DNA from: Streptomyces chromofuscus | GTDB taxonomy: Bacteria > Actinomycetota > Actinomycetes > Streptomycetales > Streptomycetaceae | NCBI RefSeq assembly: GCF_015160875.1 | Contig: NZ_CP063374.1 | Span: forward strand, 7,133,501 to 7,197,500 | Direction: 5' to 3' | DNA length: 64,000 nt | Shown here: positions 33,636-42,146 of the stretch, piece after piece | Numbering within the stretch: the first letter of the stretch is position 1 | How the letters are laid out: each line of letters begins with the position of its first letter | Notes under the pieces: generated by a model | Databases searched by the model: none | The model's input: only the letters and a program-made list of their open reading frames with translations | What the model was told of the DNA's origin: nothing | Translations under genes and position numbers: made by a program

Positions 33636-35078
33636 ATGCCCCGTTCGTCCACTCGCCTCACCTTCGCGGTCCTCGCGACCGGTGCGGGCGTCTTCTCGAT
33701 GCTGCAGTCGCTGATCGCGCCGGCCCTGCCGACCGTCCAGCACGCCCTGCACACCTCCCAGTCCACCGTGACCTGGGTCATGACGGCCTACCTGCTGTCC
33801 GCCTCGGTCTTCACGCCGATCCTCGGCCGCGTCGGCGACCTGATCGGCAAGAAGCGCACCCTCGTCGCCGTACTGCTCACCGTGCTGGCCGGGTGCCTGC
33901 TCGCCGCCCTCGCGCCCAGTATCGGCGTGCTGATCGTCGCCCGGGTGATCCAGGGCGTCGGCGGAGCGCTGTTCCCGCTGTCGTTCGGCATCATCCGCGA
34001 CGAGTTCGCCCCGGCCGAGGTGAGCCGCAGCATCAGCAACCTGTCCGCCGTGATCGCCGCGGGCGGCGGCGTCGGCATCGTCGCCGCCGGGCCGATCGTG
34101 TCCGCGCTCGACTACCGCTGGCTGTTCTGGATTCCCGTCGCCGTCGTCGCGGTCACCGTGCTGCTCGCGGTGCGCCACGTGCCCGAGTCGCCCGACCGGA
34201 GCGAGGGCAGGGTCAACTGGCTCGGTGCCGTCCTGCTGTCGGCCTGGCTGGTGGCCCTGCTGCTGCCGCTCAGTCAGGCGGGCGTCTGGGGCTGGACCTC
34301 CGCCCGCGTCGTCGGGCTGTTCGCCGCCGCCGTGGCCCTGTTCGCGCTGTGGCTGTTCGCGGAGGCCCGCTCCCGCACCCCGCTCATCGACCTGGGCGTC
34401 ATGCGCCTGCCCGCGGTGTGGACGACCAACACCGCCGCGCTGCTGTTCGGCGCCGGCATCTACGCGATCTGGTCCTTCCTCCCGGGGTTCGTGCAGACGC
34501 CCGCCTCGGCCGGGTACGGCTTCGGCGCGAGCGTCACCGCCGCCGGGCTGCTCATGCTGCCGATGCTGGTGGCGATGTTCGTCTCGGGCGTGCTGAGCGG
34601 CCGCCTGGAACCCGTGGTGGGCGCGAAGACGCTGCTGACCAGCGGCGCCGCGCTCGGCGCGCTGGCCTGTGGCTTCCTCGCCCTGTGGCACGACCGGCCG
34701 TGGCAAGTGGCCCTCGTCGCCGGTGTGTTCGGCCTGGGCATCGGACTCGCCTTCGCGTCAATGGCCAACCTGATCGTCGGCAGCGTGCCCGCCGCCCAGA
34801 CCGGCGCCGCGACCGGCATGAACGCCAACATCCGCACCATCGGCGGATCCATCGGCGCCGCGGTCACGAGCGTCCTGGTCACCGGCCGCCTCCAGCCCTC
34901 GGGCCTGCCCCACGAGTCCGGCTACACCCAGGGCTTCGCGCTGCTGGCCGTGCTGTGCCTGGCCGCGGCCCTGGCCGCGCTCCTCGTCCCCGCCGGACGT
35001 CCCGGCCGCCCGGTCCGCTCCGCCGGCGAGTCCCCGGACACCGTCGCGGAGCCCGTCGTCCCCGCCGCGCGGGGCTGA
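33636..35078 (+). CDS. DHA2-type MFS drug exporter
   Basis: 480 residues with about 14 membrane segments, the DHA2/EmrB-QacA layout. Motif A VFTPILGRVGDLIGKKRTL, motif B-like ARVIQGVGGALFPLSFGIIRDEF and motif C-like SAVIAAGGGVGIVAAGPI are visible. A proton-driven exporter of drugs or secondary metabolites in the cell membrane. ATG at 33636 follows GGAAGG; the frame stays open upstream but is Arg/Pro-rich non-coding sequence. Controlled by the divergent TetR. Confidence 0.93.
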   Translation: MPRSSTRLTFAVLATGAGVFSMLQSLIAPALPTVQHALHTSQSTVTWVMTAYLLSASVFTPILGRVGDLIGKKRTLVAVLLTVLAGCLLAALAPSIGVLIVARVIQGVGGALFPLSFGIIRDEFAPAEVSRSISNLSAVIAAGGGVGIVAAGPIVSALDYRWLFWIPVAVVAVTVLLAVRHVPESPDRSEGRVNWLGAVLLSAWLVALLLPLSQAGVWGWTSARVVGLFAAAVALFALWLFAEARSRTPLIDLGVMRLPAVWTTNTAALLFGAGIYAIWSFLPGFVQTPASAGYGFGASVTAAGLLMLPMLVAMFVSGVLSGRLEPVVGAKTLLTSGAALGALACGFLALWHDRPWQVALVAGVFGLGIGLAFASMANLIVGSVPAAQTGAATGMNANIRTIGGSIGAAVTSVLVTGRLQPSGLPHESGYTQGFALLAVLCLAAALAALLVPAGRPGRPVRSAGESPDTVAEPVVPAARG

Positions 35079-35184
35079 CACCGGCGACGCGCCACGTCGC
35101 CCGGTCCTCGCCCCGTCGGGGCCGTGGCGCCCATGGGGTAGGGTTTACCTGCACGTTCACGCGGTTCGCCGCGAGTACGTGCGA

Positions 35185-35258
<74 letters not shown>

Positions 35259-35265
35259 CGATGTG

Positions 35266-35303
35266 GACCGGCGGGTCCGCCGATGACGGCGGACCCGCCG
35301 GTC
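35266..35303 (+). terminator. Perfect 17-bp hairpin after tRNA-Pro copy 2
   Basis: GACCGGCGGGTCCGCCG (35266-35282), loop ATGA, exact complement (35287-35303), 7 bp after the tRNA. No T-tract, unlike the terminator of copy 1. Confidence 0.85.
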
Positions 35304-35394
35304 GCGTTCAGGGCCGCGTGGGCGCCCTGTCCTTTGGGCCCGGGCGCGCCCGCTGCGGGCGGAACCGCCGACGTGTGCGGAGCGGTCCGTCCGT

Positions 35395-35428
35395 CAGAAC
35401 AGCAGGCTGATCAGAACAGCAGGCTGAT
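35395..35428. repeat. 17-bp tandem duplication at transporter fragment stop
   Basis: CAGAACAGCAGGCTGAT occurs twice in succession (35395-35411, 35412-35428). The unit covers the last codons and stop region (SLLF-stop on the minus strand) of the transporter fragment: a third case of tandem copies at a gene's 3' end. Confidence 0.85.
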
Positions 35429-35490
35429 CGGCTGGAGCAGCACGATGGCCACGACGGAGGCCAGGGACACGCCCACCGTGCACGTCTTCT
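35411..35490 (-). pseudogene. C-terminal membrane segment of a deleted transporter
   Basis: Minus-strand frame TCTVGVSLASVVAIVLLQPI-SLLF-stop is one complete hydrophobic helix with good coding character and no upstream continuation. It looks like the last transmembrane helix of a permease; the family is not identifiable. It abuts, back to back, the N-truncated IclR gene at about 35485. Confidence 0.55.
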
Positions 35491-36271
35491 GCTGGTCCTG
35501 CAGAAGATCCGGCAGATCCTGGAATGCTTCACCATCGAGCAGCCGGAGCTGAACCTCCAGCAGATCACCAAGGCCACCGGGCTGCCGGCCAGCACCTGCC
35601 AGCGCCTCGTGCACAACCTCATGCGCGAGGGTTTCCTGGACCGCACCGACGACACCTACCGCATCGGTCTGGGCCTGGTTCGCTGGGCGGCCCCCGGCAC
35701 CTTCGGCCTGGACATGGTGCAGCTGACCCGCCCCGTGCTGAAGGACCTGCGCGACCGCACCGGGGAGACGGCCTGCCTCTACGTGCGGGACGGGGCGTTC
35801 CGCACGGTGGTGTCACTGGCCGACACCCGGCACGTGGTGATGCGGCTGTTCATGGTCGGCATGGTGATGTCCCTGCACGCCGGATCGGCGGGCAAGGTCT
35901 TCATGGCGTTCGACCCCTCCGCGCGGCGGGCCGCCGTCAGCCACGGCCTGACCCGGCACACCGCGCGGACGGTCGTCGACATCGACGTACTCGACCGGCA
36001 GCTGGAGGAGATCCGCAGGAGCGGCTTCTCGGCGAGCTTCGAGGAACGCGACCTGGGAGCGGCGTCGATCAGCGCGCCGGTGTTCGGCAGCAGTGGCGAA
36101 CTGGTCGCGGCGGTCGGCATCGGCGCCCCGACGCAGCGGCTCACGCCCGCCGACGTGGGCAGGCTCGCCCCGGTCGTCGTGGAGGCGGGCGAGGAGGCCT
36201 CCCGCCGCCTCGGCCACCGTCCCGGCAGCCGCCTGGAGTCCATCCCCGCGAAGGGACCCTCGGGCCAGTGA
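35489..36271 (+). pseudogene. IclR-family regulator lacking its start
   Basis: The frame from about 35489 reads VLQKIRQILECFTIEQPELN then LQQITKATGLPASTCQRLVHNLMREGFL (IclR winged helix), followed by the full IclR effector domain (LYVRDGAFRTVVSLADTRHVV, GSAGKVFMAFDPSARRAAV, GLTRHTARTVVDIDVL, SISAPVFGSSGELVAAVGIGAP). There is no ATG/GTG start in frame before the HTH: a stop at 35408-35410 and then transporter sequence precede it. The first in-frame ATG (35609) would remove most of the HTH. Probably inactivated by a deletion that took its 5' end and most of a divergent transporter. Confidence 0.75.
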
Positions 36272-36435
36272 CGTCACCGGCACGACCGGGGCGGGAGCCC
36301 GCTCGCCGGGGCGCCGGACGCTCCGGTCGTCCCATGGCGTGGTCGGGGACCGTCACCCTCCCCCGAAGGTGACGGGCCCCGACCGCTCCCCCGGTGCCGG
36401 ACTGTGGCCCAGGTGCCCGTGTGCGGGTTGTGCGG

Positions 36436-37521
36436 TCACCAGCACATGACCGCCGTTTCGCCAGGACCCCACGAGGAGTACAGGCGCACACGGACGAAGT
36501 AGCGGCGGCCCTTGACGAGCCGGGCCCGGACAGTGGCGTTGCCGGGGGTGCCCCCGTCGTCCTGTCCGGCCAGGTAACGCGGTTCGCCGTCCCGCTCCTC
36601 GAAGACGACGACGACGGCGTCGCTGTCGCCGAAGGTGCCCACCCGGTACGTGCGGGTCTCCGGCGGCTCCACGGTGAAGTCGGCCTGCTCGCCCGGCCCC
36701 AGACCGAGCGGCGCCGAACGGAACGGCACGAGCGCGGGCGGCAGCGGCGGGTCGGCCGGCGGGTACCAGCGCAGGACGAAGTCCTTGTCGAGGGCGGACA
36801 GCGAGCCGGGCGGGTTCAGTCCCCCGCGGAACTGCTCGGGCTCCAGGATCAGCCCCGGCGGGAACGGGTACTCCATGATCGACTGCGGGTCCCAGGCGGA
36901 GCCGTTCACCTCGTCCGGGTCGAGCTTGCGCAAAATGTTCGAGAAGGTCCGGTCGCGGTTCCAGAAGTTCGGCGGGCCCGCCAGCTCGTCGTACACGGCC
37001 TCGTCGTCCCAGTGGATGCCGGCGAACGGGCTCTGGTGCTCGTGCAGCATCCCGAGCGCGTGCCCGATCTCGTGCAGGGCCGTCCCGCGCTCCCCGGGCT
37101 CGGTCAGGTCCCAGCCGAAGTTCATCGTGCGTTCGTTCAGGCCGACCCGCAGCGCGTCCCTGCCGACGGTCGACCACGAGCCGTCGCCCGGCTGGAACCC
37201 GATCCGCAGCTCGGCCTCCGTCCGGTCGTCGACCTCGGCGAAGGTCAGGCCGATGCCCAGGCCCCGCCACTCCTCGAAGCACTCGCGGACGACGTCCTGC
37301 TGCTCCTTGGCGCCGCCCCAGGGCACCCGCCGCCGCTCCGCGGTCCCCGGGACGGGGATGACGGAGCCGTCGGTCTCGCCGGTGAAGAAGTAGTAGTGCA
37401 GGACTGTGCCGTTGACCCACATCCGGTTGCCGCCGCGGAGCGCACTGAGCCGCTCGGCGGTCAGCCCCGGTGCGAAGTCGGGGGCCGACGCCTGCGGGAG
37501 AGAGCAGTAGCGTCCGGGCAT
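36436..37521 (-). CDS. M12A (astacin-like) zinc metalloprotease
   Basis: 361 residues. Zinc site HEIGHALGMLHEH (His150, Glu151, His154, His160) and a downstream SIMEYPFPPG, the Met-turn region (SxMxY) of astacin-type metzincins. A C-terminal beta domain of about 110 residues (FTVEPPETRTYRVGTFGDSDAVVVVFEE, VKGRRYFVRVRLYSSWGPGETAVMCW) resembles a pre-peptidase/carbohydrate-binding type module. No clear signal peptide follows the ATG at 37521, so location is uncertain. It is divergent from the LuxR-type ATPase gene, 98 bp away, and next to the CHAT/S8 protease island. Confidence 0.88.
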   Translation of the reverse strand: MPGRYCSLPQASAPDFAPGLTAERLSALRGGNRMWVNGTVLHYYFFTGETDGSVIPVPGTAERRRVPWGGAKEQQDVVRECFEEWRGLGIGLTFAEVDDRTEAELRIGFQPGDGSWSTVGRDALRVGLNERTMNFGWDLTEPGERGTALHEIGHALGMLHEHQSPFAGIHWDDEAVYDELAGPPNFWNRDRTFSNILRKLDPDEVNGSAWDPQSIMEYPFPPGLILEPEQFRGGLNPPGSLSALDKDFVLRWYPPADPPLPPALVPFRSAPLGLGPGEQADFTVEPPETRTYRVGTFGDSDAVVVVFEERDGEPRYLAGQDDGGTPGNATVRARLVKGRRYFVRVRLYSSWGPGETAVMCW

Positions 37522-37567
37522 GCGCACAGACTGCCGTCGGCCGCGCCCGGGACGCCTGAGTCGGGGG

Positions 37568-37600
37568 CTACTCAAGTCGCCCTGTATCAAACCTGAGTAG
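37568..37600. promoter_or_regulatory. Inverted repeat CTACTCA-N19-TGAGTAG
   Basis: CTACTCA (37568-37574) and TGAGTAG (37594-37600) form perfect 7-bp arms 19 bp apart in the M12/LuxR divergent region. The spacer contains CTGTATCAA (37582-37590), a word also present between the CHAT and S8 genes at 42086-42094. Confidence 0.5.
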
Positions 37601-37619
37601 TGCGGCTCTGGTTCACGTG

Positions 37620-39422
37620 ATGACTTACGAACAGGATGCGAAGACCCTGGAACTGCCCTGGCCGTTCACCGGACGGGAGAACGAACTCGCGCTCGTCCGC
37701 CGCTCCCTGACCGCCGGTCGGCCCGGCATCGTGGTGACGGGGCCCGCCGGGAGCGGCAAGACCCGCCTGGTCGCCGAGGCCGTCCGCGGTACCGACTGCG
37801 CCAGGGCCGCCGGGACGCCCGACACCCGGGACATCCCCTTCGCCGCGTTCGCCCACCTCCTGCCCGAGCGGGTCACCCTGCACCGGGCGGTGCAACTGCT
37901 GTCCGGCGCAAGGCTGCTGTCGGTGGACGACGCACACCTGCTCGACGACGCCTCCGCCGCCCTGGTCCACCAGCTCGCCGTGCACGGCCGCACCCGTCTG
38001 CTGGTCGCCGCCACCGACGGCGCGCACGTGCCCGGCGCGGTGTCCCGGCTGTGGACCGGCGAACTGCTGCCTCGGCTCGCCCTGGAACCCCTGCCCGCCG
38101 AAGACACCGAGCAGCTCCTCACCGCGGGCGCGGGCGGCCCCCTGGAGCCGCTCACCGCGCACCGGCTGCACCGGCTGTGCCAGGGCGACCTGCGGCTGCT
38201 GCGCGACCTGCTCGGCGCGCTGCGCGACAGCGGACTGCTCACCCGCGTCGACGGCACGGACGAACGCGCCTGGCGCGGGCCGGTGCCGCTCACCGCGACC
38301 GTCCGCGACCGCATCGCGCCCGCCCTGCACCGCACCGCCCCCGACGAGCGCGAGACCCTCGACCGCCTCGCCTTCGCCGAACCCCTCCCGCTGCCGATGG
38401 ACGCCCTCGACCTCGGGATCCTCGAACAGCTGGAGCACGACGCCCTGGTCCGGATCGGCGACGACGGCGCCGTCCACCTCGCCCACCCGCTGCTCGGCCC
38501 CGCCCTGCGGGCCACGGCCGGAAAACTGCGCGCGCGACGCCTGGCGGGCACGCCGGACCGGTACGACGCCGCGCTGGCCGCGGAACAGACGGCGCTGTCC
38601 CGGCGCGTCGAGCAGGCCGACGTACGGCCGCTGCCCACGCCCGTGGGGGAGTGGCTCGCGGCCGAGGGTGCCACGGTGCCTGCCGGGTACGCCGCCGTCC
38701 GGGCGCGGTTCGCGCGGCTGCGCGGCGAGCTGCGGGAGGCCGGGGCGTGGGCCAGGGAGGGCCTGCGCGGCGCGGCCGACGACGCGTCCTGCCGTGCCGA
38801 ACTCGCCCTCGCCGCGGCCCAGTCGGGCGATGTGACCACCGGTGGGGAAGCCGCGGAGAGCCGTGCCGTGGCCGTCTGGGCGGCCGCCGCGCGCGGCGAC
38901 CTCGACCGGGCGCTGGCCGCGGTCGACGCGGACAGCCCCTACGACGCCGTACGCCTCGGCGCGCCGGAGCACGCCACCGGCCGCCTGCGCGGCGTCTTCG
39001 CCGAGCACGCCGACGCGCTCGCCCGCGACGACGGGCCCGCGCTGGACCGGGCGGCCGAACGGCTGCAGGAGCGCGGGCTGCTGCTGTTCGCCGCCGAGGC
39101 GCACGCCCAGGCGGTACGGGCACACCGCGACCCGCGCGCCGCCCGCACCTCACGCACCCGCGCCGTCGCCCTCGCCCGGCGCTGCCAGGGCGCCCGCACC
39201 CCCGCCCTGTCCGGCCTGGCCCTCGGCGAACTCACCGCCCGCCAGCGCCAGATCGTCACCCTCGCCGCGGCCGGCCTCAGCAACCGCCAGATCGCCGAAC
39301 AGCTCACCCTCTCCGTCCGCACGGTCGGCAATCACCTCTACAGCGCGTACGCCCGCCTCGGCGCCGGCGACCGGTCCGCCCTGCCGTGGCTGGTGGAACT
39401 GCCGGACGCGCGGCCTGCGTAG
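37620..39422 (+). CDS. LuxR-family regulator with AAA/STAND-like ATPase (LAL type)
   Basis: About 600 residues. N-terminal P-loop module: FTGRENELALVRRSL, Walker A VVTGPAGSGKTRLV, Walker B LLSVDDAHLLDD. A helical middle follows, then a C-terminal LuxR helix-turn-helix (LGELTARQRQIVTLAAAGLSNRQIAEQLTLSVRTVGNHL). It is shorter than typical 900-aa LAL activators. Start at ATG 37620, preceded directly by an in-frame GTG, with no ribosome binding site: possibly leaderless. Probably a pathway activator; its position between M12 and the CHAT gene suggests it may control them. Confidence 0.88.
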   Translation: MTYEQDAKTLELPWPFTGRENELALVRRSLTAGRPGIVVTGPAGSGKTRLVAEAVRGTDCARAAGTPDTRDIPFAAFAHLLPERVTLHRAVQLLSGARLLSVDDAHLLDDASAALVHQLAVHGRTRLLVAATDGAHVPGAVSRLWTGELLPRLALEPLPAEDTEQLLTAGAGGPLEPLTAHRLHRLCQGDLRLLRDLLGALRDSGLLTRVDGTDERAWRGPVPLTATVRDRIAPALHRTAPDERETLDRLAFAEPLPLPMDALDLGILEQLEHDALVRIGDDGAVHLAHPLLGPALRATAGKLRARRLAGTPDRYDAALAAEQTALSRRVEQADVRPLPTPVGEWLAAEGATVPAGYAAVRARFARLRGELREAGAWAREGLRGAADDASCRAELALAAAQSGDVTTGGEAAESRAVAVWAAAARGDLDRALAAVDADSPYDAVRLGAPEHATGRLRGVFAEHADALARDDGPALDRAAERLQERGLLLFAAEAHAQAVRAHRDPRAARTSRTRAVALARRCQGARTPALSGLALGELTARQRQIVTLAAAGLSNRQIAEQLTLSVRTVGNHLYSAYARLGAGDRSALPWLVELPDARPA

Positions 39423-39435
39423 CCGTCAGGACAGG

Positions 39436-42039
39436 TCACGCCGCCCCGAACGCCGTGAACGCCCACCCCGTCGCCCGGTGGACGGCGTCGCCGGGGACGG
39501 CCGCGCGGGCGTCGCGCAGGGCTTCGGCCAGGGACAGGCCGGTGGTGAGGCCCTGGTGGAGGGCGAGCATCAGGGGGACCACGGCGGCGTCGTTGACGGG
39601 CGCGCTGCTCGCGACGACGCCCGCCGTGCCCAGCGGCAGCAACGCGGTGACGAGGCCGAGCAGTTCGTCGGCGCCGACCGAGGCGAGCCGGGCGGTGTCA
39701 CAGCTGGAGAAGATGATGCGGTACGGGCTGCGGTCCAGGCGTTCGAAGTCGTGCACGATGAGCGGCCCGTCGGCCATCCGCAGCGCGGAGAACAGCGGGC
39801 TGTCCGCACGGAAGGTCCCGTGCGCGGCGATATGGGCGAGGGCGGCCCCGTCGAGTTCCTCCAGGACGCGCGGGACGCGGGCCTCGTCGTGCTCGAGCAC
39901 GGTCGGCCTGCCGTACCCGTCGGCGACCTCGGGCACCTCCGCGCCGCCCGTCGCCAGCCCGGGCCCGCGGACCAGCACGTGCCGCCCGCCCGGCGGCGGC
40001 TCCGTCTCCCGGGCCCGCAGCCAGCTGCCGGCCGACGGCGACACGCTGTGCACCCGCTCCCGCAGCGACGGCAGCAGCGCCCACGGCACCCGGTGCAGCC
40101 GGGCCGGCGGCACCACCACGACCGGCCCGGACCCCAGGTGCGCGGCGGCCGGCCCGAGCAGCAGCTCCTCCAGCCGCCGCCCCGCCGCCTCCACCACCGG
40201 CAGCCGCCCCTCGGCGCCGGGGTGGGCGAGCCGCCGCAGGCCCGCCTGCACGTACTCCGCCTCGGTCTCCGCCTCCGCGAGCAGCCCCGCCTCGAACCGC
40301 CGCACCCGCCCCTGACCGCACAGCAGGACGTGCACGCGCCCGTCGAGCACGGCGAGTTCCACCAGCCGCGTCTCACCCAGCCGCGCCAGCAGCCGGCCCA
40401 CGTCGAACCGGTCCCCGTCGCCGGGCGAGTGCCCCCGCATGTGCAGGGTCCGCGAGCGCACCTCCCGCTCCAGGCGCCGCTGTTCGCGTTCCAGCGCCGG
40501 CACCGGACGGCCCTCCATGCGGGCCGCCTCCGCGCGGGAGGCGATCTCCCGGAACGCGGTCAGGGAGCGCACCAGCGCCGCATCCGCCGGCGGCCGGGTG
40601 GGCGGCGCCGACAGCACCGTGGCCCGCCACCGCTCGCTCCACACCAGCAGCCGCCGCGGCCCCCCGCCGGCGAGGCTGGCCCGCTGCGCCAGCGCGGCCA
40701 GCTCCGCACCCTGCTCCGTGGCGCGCGCCCGCAACTCCGAGGCGCCGAGCGTCATCCGATGGTCGTCCAGCACGTCGAGCCCGCGCCGGCACGCCTCCAG
40801 CACCCCGCGGCTCGAACCGGCGGCACGCGCGCGCAGGGCCTGCGCCGCCCAGCCGGTCATCCGGGCCGGCGGCGGCCCTGTGTGCCGGCTGCGGGCGGCG
40901 ACCGCGAGGTGCCGCTCGGCGTCCGTGCGCCAGCCCAGGCTCAGCGCGATCCGGCCCGCGAGCAGCGACGCCTCGGGCGCGGCCGGGGCCCCGAACGCGG
41001 CCAGCTTCTCGGCCACCGCGGCGGCGTCCGCGACCAGCCGGCCCGAACGGCGCCCGGCGGCCACCCGGGCCTCGATCAGCACCAGCCGGGCGTGCGTCTC
41101 CCACCAGGTGCGCCGCTGCGCGGCGAACAGCCGTACGGCCAGCGCCGCCCGGGCGATCGCGGTGTGCGGATCGCCCGCCAGCCGCGCCGCGCGCGCGGCG
41201 ACGAGCAGCAGCTCCGCCTTGCGGGTGGACTGCCCGCCGATGCCGTCCAGCACGCCGATCGCCGCGTCGGCCTCGGCCAGTGCCTCCGGGGCCAGCCCGG
41301 CCGCCATCAGCACCTCGCAACGGCGGATGTCGAGCATGAACGACGGCGTGCCGAGCTTGGCGTACCGCTCCTGCGCCTCGTCCAGCAGCCGCAGCGCCGC
41401 CGGGATGTCGCCGGAGCGGAACGCGGCGAGGCCCCGGCTCTCCACCGCGTCCGCCTTGTCGTGTTCCTGCCCGGTGGTGTCCCACAGCCGCTCGGCCGCC
41501 GTGAAGTCGGCGTCGGCCCGCTCCACCGAACCCAGCGCCAGGTGCACGGTCGCCCGCAGGGTCAGCGCCCGTGCCGTCCAGATGACGTCCTCCGCCTGCC
41601 GCAGCACGGGAATCGCGCGGCGTACGTCCTCCAGCGCCTCGCGGTGATGCCCCAGCACCCACCACACGTAGGCGCGGCGGTACAGCACCCGCGCGCGCGT
41701 GTGCCCCGTGCCGCGCAGCACGCCCCGCTCGAACGCGGCCAGGCCCTGCCGGGTGCGGCCCGCGTGCACCAGTGCGACGCCGAGCGTGCCGAGGACGTCG
41801 GCCTCCCGCTCGGCCGACTCCGCGCGCGCCGCCAGATCGCGGGCGCGGCGCAGGTGGTCCAGGGCGATCCGCAGATCGCCGAAGTCCCGCTGCCAGATGC
41901 CGATCACCTGGTGGGCGACGGACGCGTGCAACGGCGGCGGGTCCGCGCCGAGCACCCGCCGAGCCCCTGCCAGCGCGTCGTTCGGAGCGGCGAACACCAT
42001 CGGCAGCAGTTCGAGAACCGAGTCGCTTCCCGCTGTCAC
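39436..42039 (-). CDS. TPR-CHAT caspase-like protease
   Basis: 867-residue cytosolic protein. Residues about 40-430 are a chain of TPR-like helical pairs (VLYRRAYVWWVLGHHREALEDVRRAI, ALRLLDEAQERYAKLG, EALAEADAAIGVLDGI). Residues about 600-867 are a CHAT domain with the catalytic dyad His740 (ALAHIAAHGTF) and Cys780 (RIIFSSCDTARL), then LGLVTALLPLGTAGVVASSAPVND and a C-terminal WGWAFTAFG-like end (TGWAFTAFGAA). Both catalytic residues are intact. CHAT is a clan CD protease related to caspases and separase. GTG at 42039 is used; another GTG lies 12 codons upstream. Divergent from the S8 protease-sigma operon. Confidence 0.92.
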   Translation of the reverse strand: MTAGSDSVLELLPMVFAAPNDALAGARRVLGADPPPLHASVAHQVIGIWQRDFGDLRIALDHLRRARDLAARAESAEREADVLGTLGVALVHAGRTRQGLAAFERGVLRGTGHTRARVLYRRAYVWWVLGHHREALEDVRRAIPVLRQAEDVIWTARALTLRATVHLALGSVERADADFTAAERLWDTTGQEHDKADAVESRGLAAFRSGDIPAALRLLDEAQERYAKLGTPSFMLDIRRCEVLMAAGLAPEALAEADAAIGVLDGIGGQSTRKAELLLVAARAARLAGDPHTAIARAALAVRLFAAQRRTWWETHARLVLIEARVAAGRRSGRLVADAAAVAEKLAAFGAPAAPEASLLAGRIALSLGWRTDAERHLAVAARSRHTGPPPARMTGWAAQALRARAAGSSRGVLEACRRGLDVLDDHRMTLGASELRARATEQGAELAALAQRASLAGGGPRRLLVWSERWRATVLSAPPTRPPADAALVRSLTAFREIASRAEAARMEGRPVPALEREQRRLEREVRSRTLHMRGHSPGDGDRFDVGRLLARLGETRLVELAVLDGRVHVLLCGQGRVRRFEAGLLAEAETEAEYVQAGLRRLAHPGAEGRLPVVEAAGRRLEELLLGPAAAHLGSGPVVVVPPARLHRVPWALLPSLRERVHSVSPSAGSWLRARETEPPPGGRHVLVRGPGLATGGAEVPEVADGYGRPTVLEHDEARVPRVLEELDGAALAHIAAHGTFRADSPLFSALRMADGPLIVHDFERLDRSPYRIIFSSCDTARLASVGADELLGLVTALLPLGTAGVVASSAPVNDAAVVPLMLALHQGLTTGLSLAEALRDARAAVPGDAVHRATGWAFTAFGAA

Positions 42040-42146
42040 CCCACGGATCGTAGTGGCCCCGGAACCATGCCACACGGGTTTGTCTCTGTATCAAGCAGCG
42101 GCCCGGCCGCTCTAGTTGTCGACCAAGCCCGAGGAGGGGGACCGCC
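42040..42146. promoter_or_regulatory. Divergent CHAT / S8 promoter region
   Basis: 107 bp contain CTGTATCAA (42086-42094; read backwards, TTGATACAG, a -35-like box toward CHAT), the palindrome CGGCCCGGCCG (42100-42110), and TTGTCGACCAAG before GAGGAGGGGG, the ribosome binding site of the S8 gene. A shared regulator or sigma factor for both arms is plausible. Confidence 0.5.

Noticed and set aside
39436..42039. Type III-E CRISPR (Craspase) TPR-CHAT
   Set aside because: No gRAMP effector, crRNA array or other cas gene is present; only the TPR-CHAT architecture and a sigma factor are shared.
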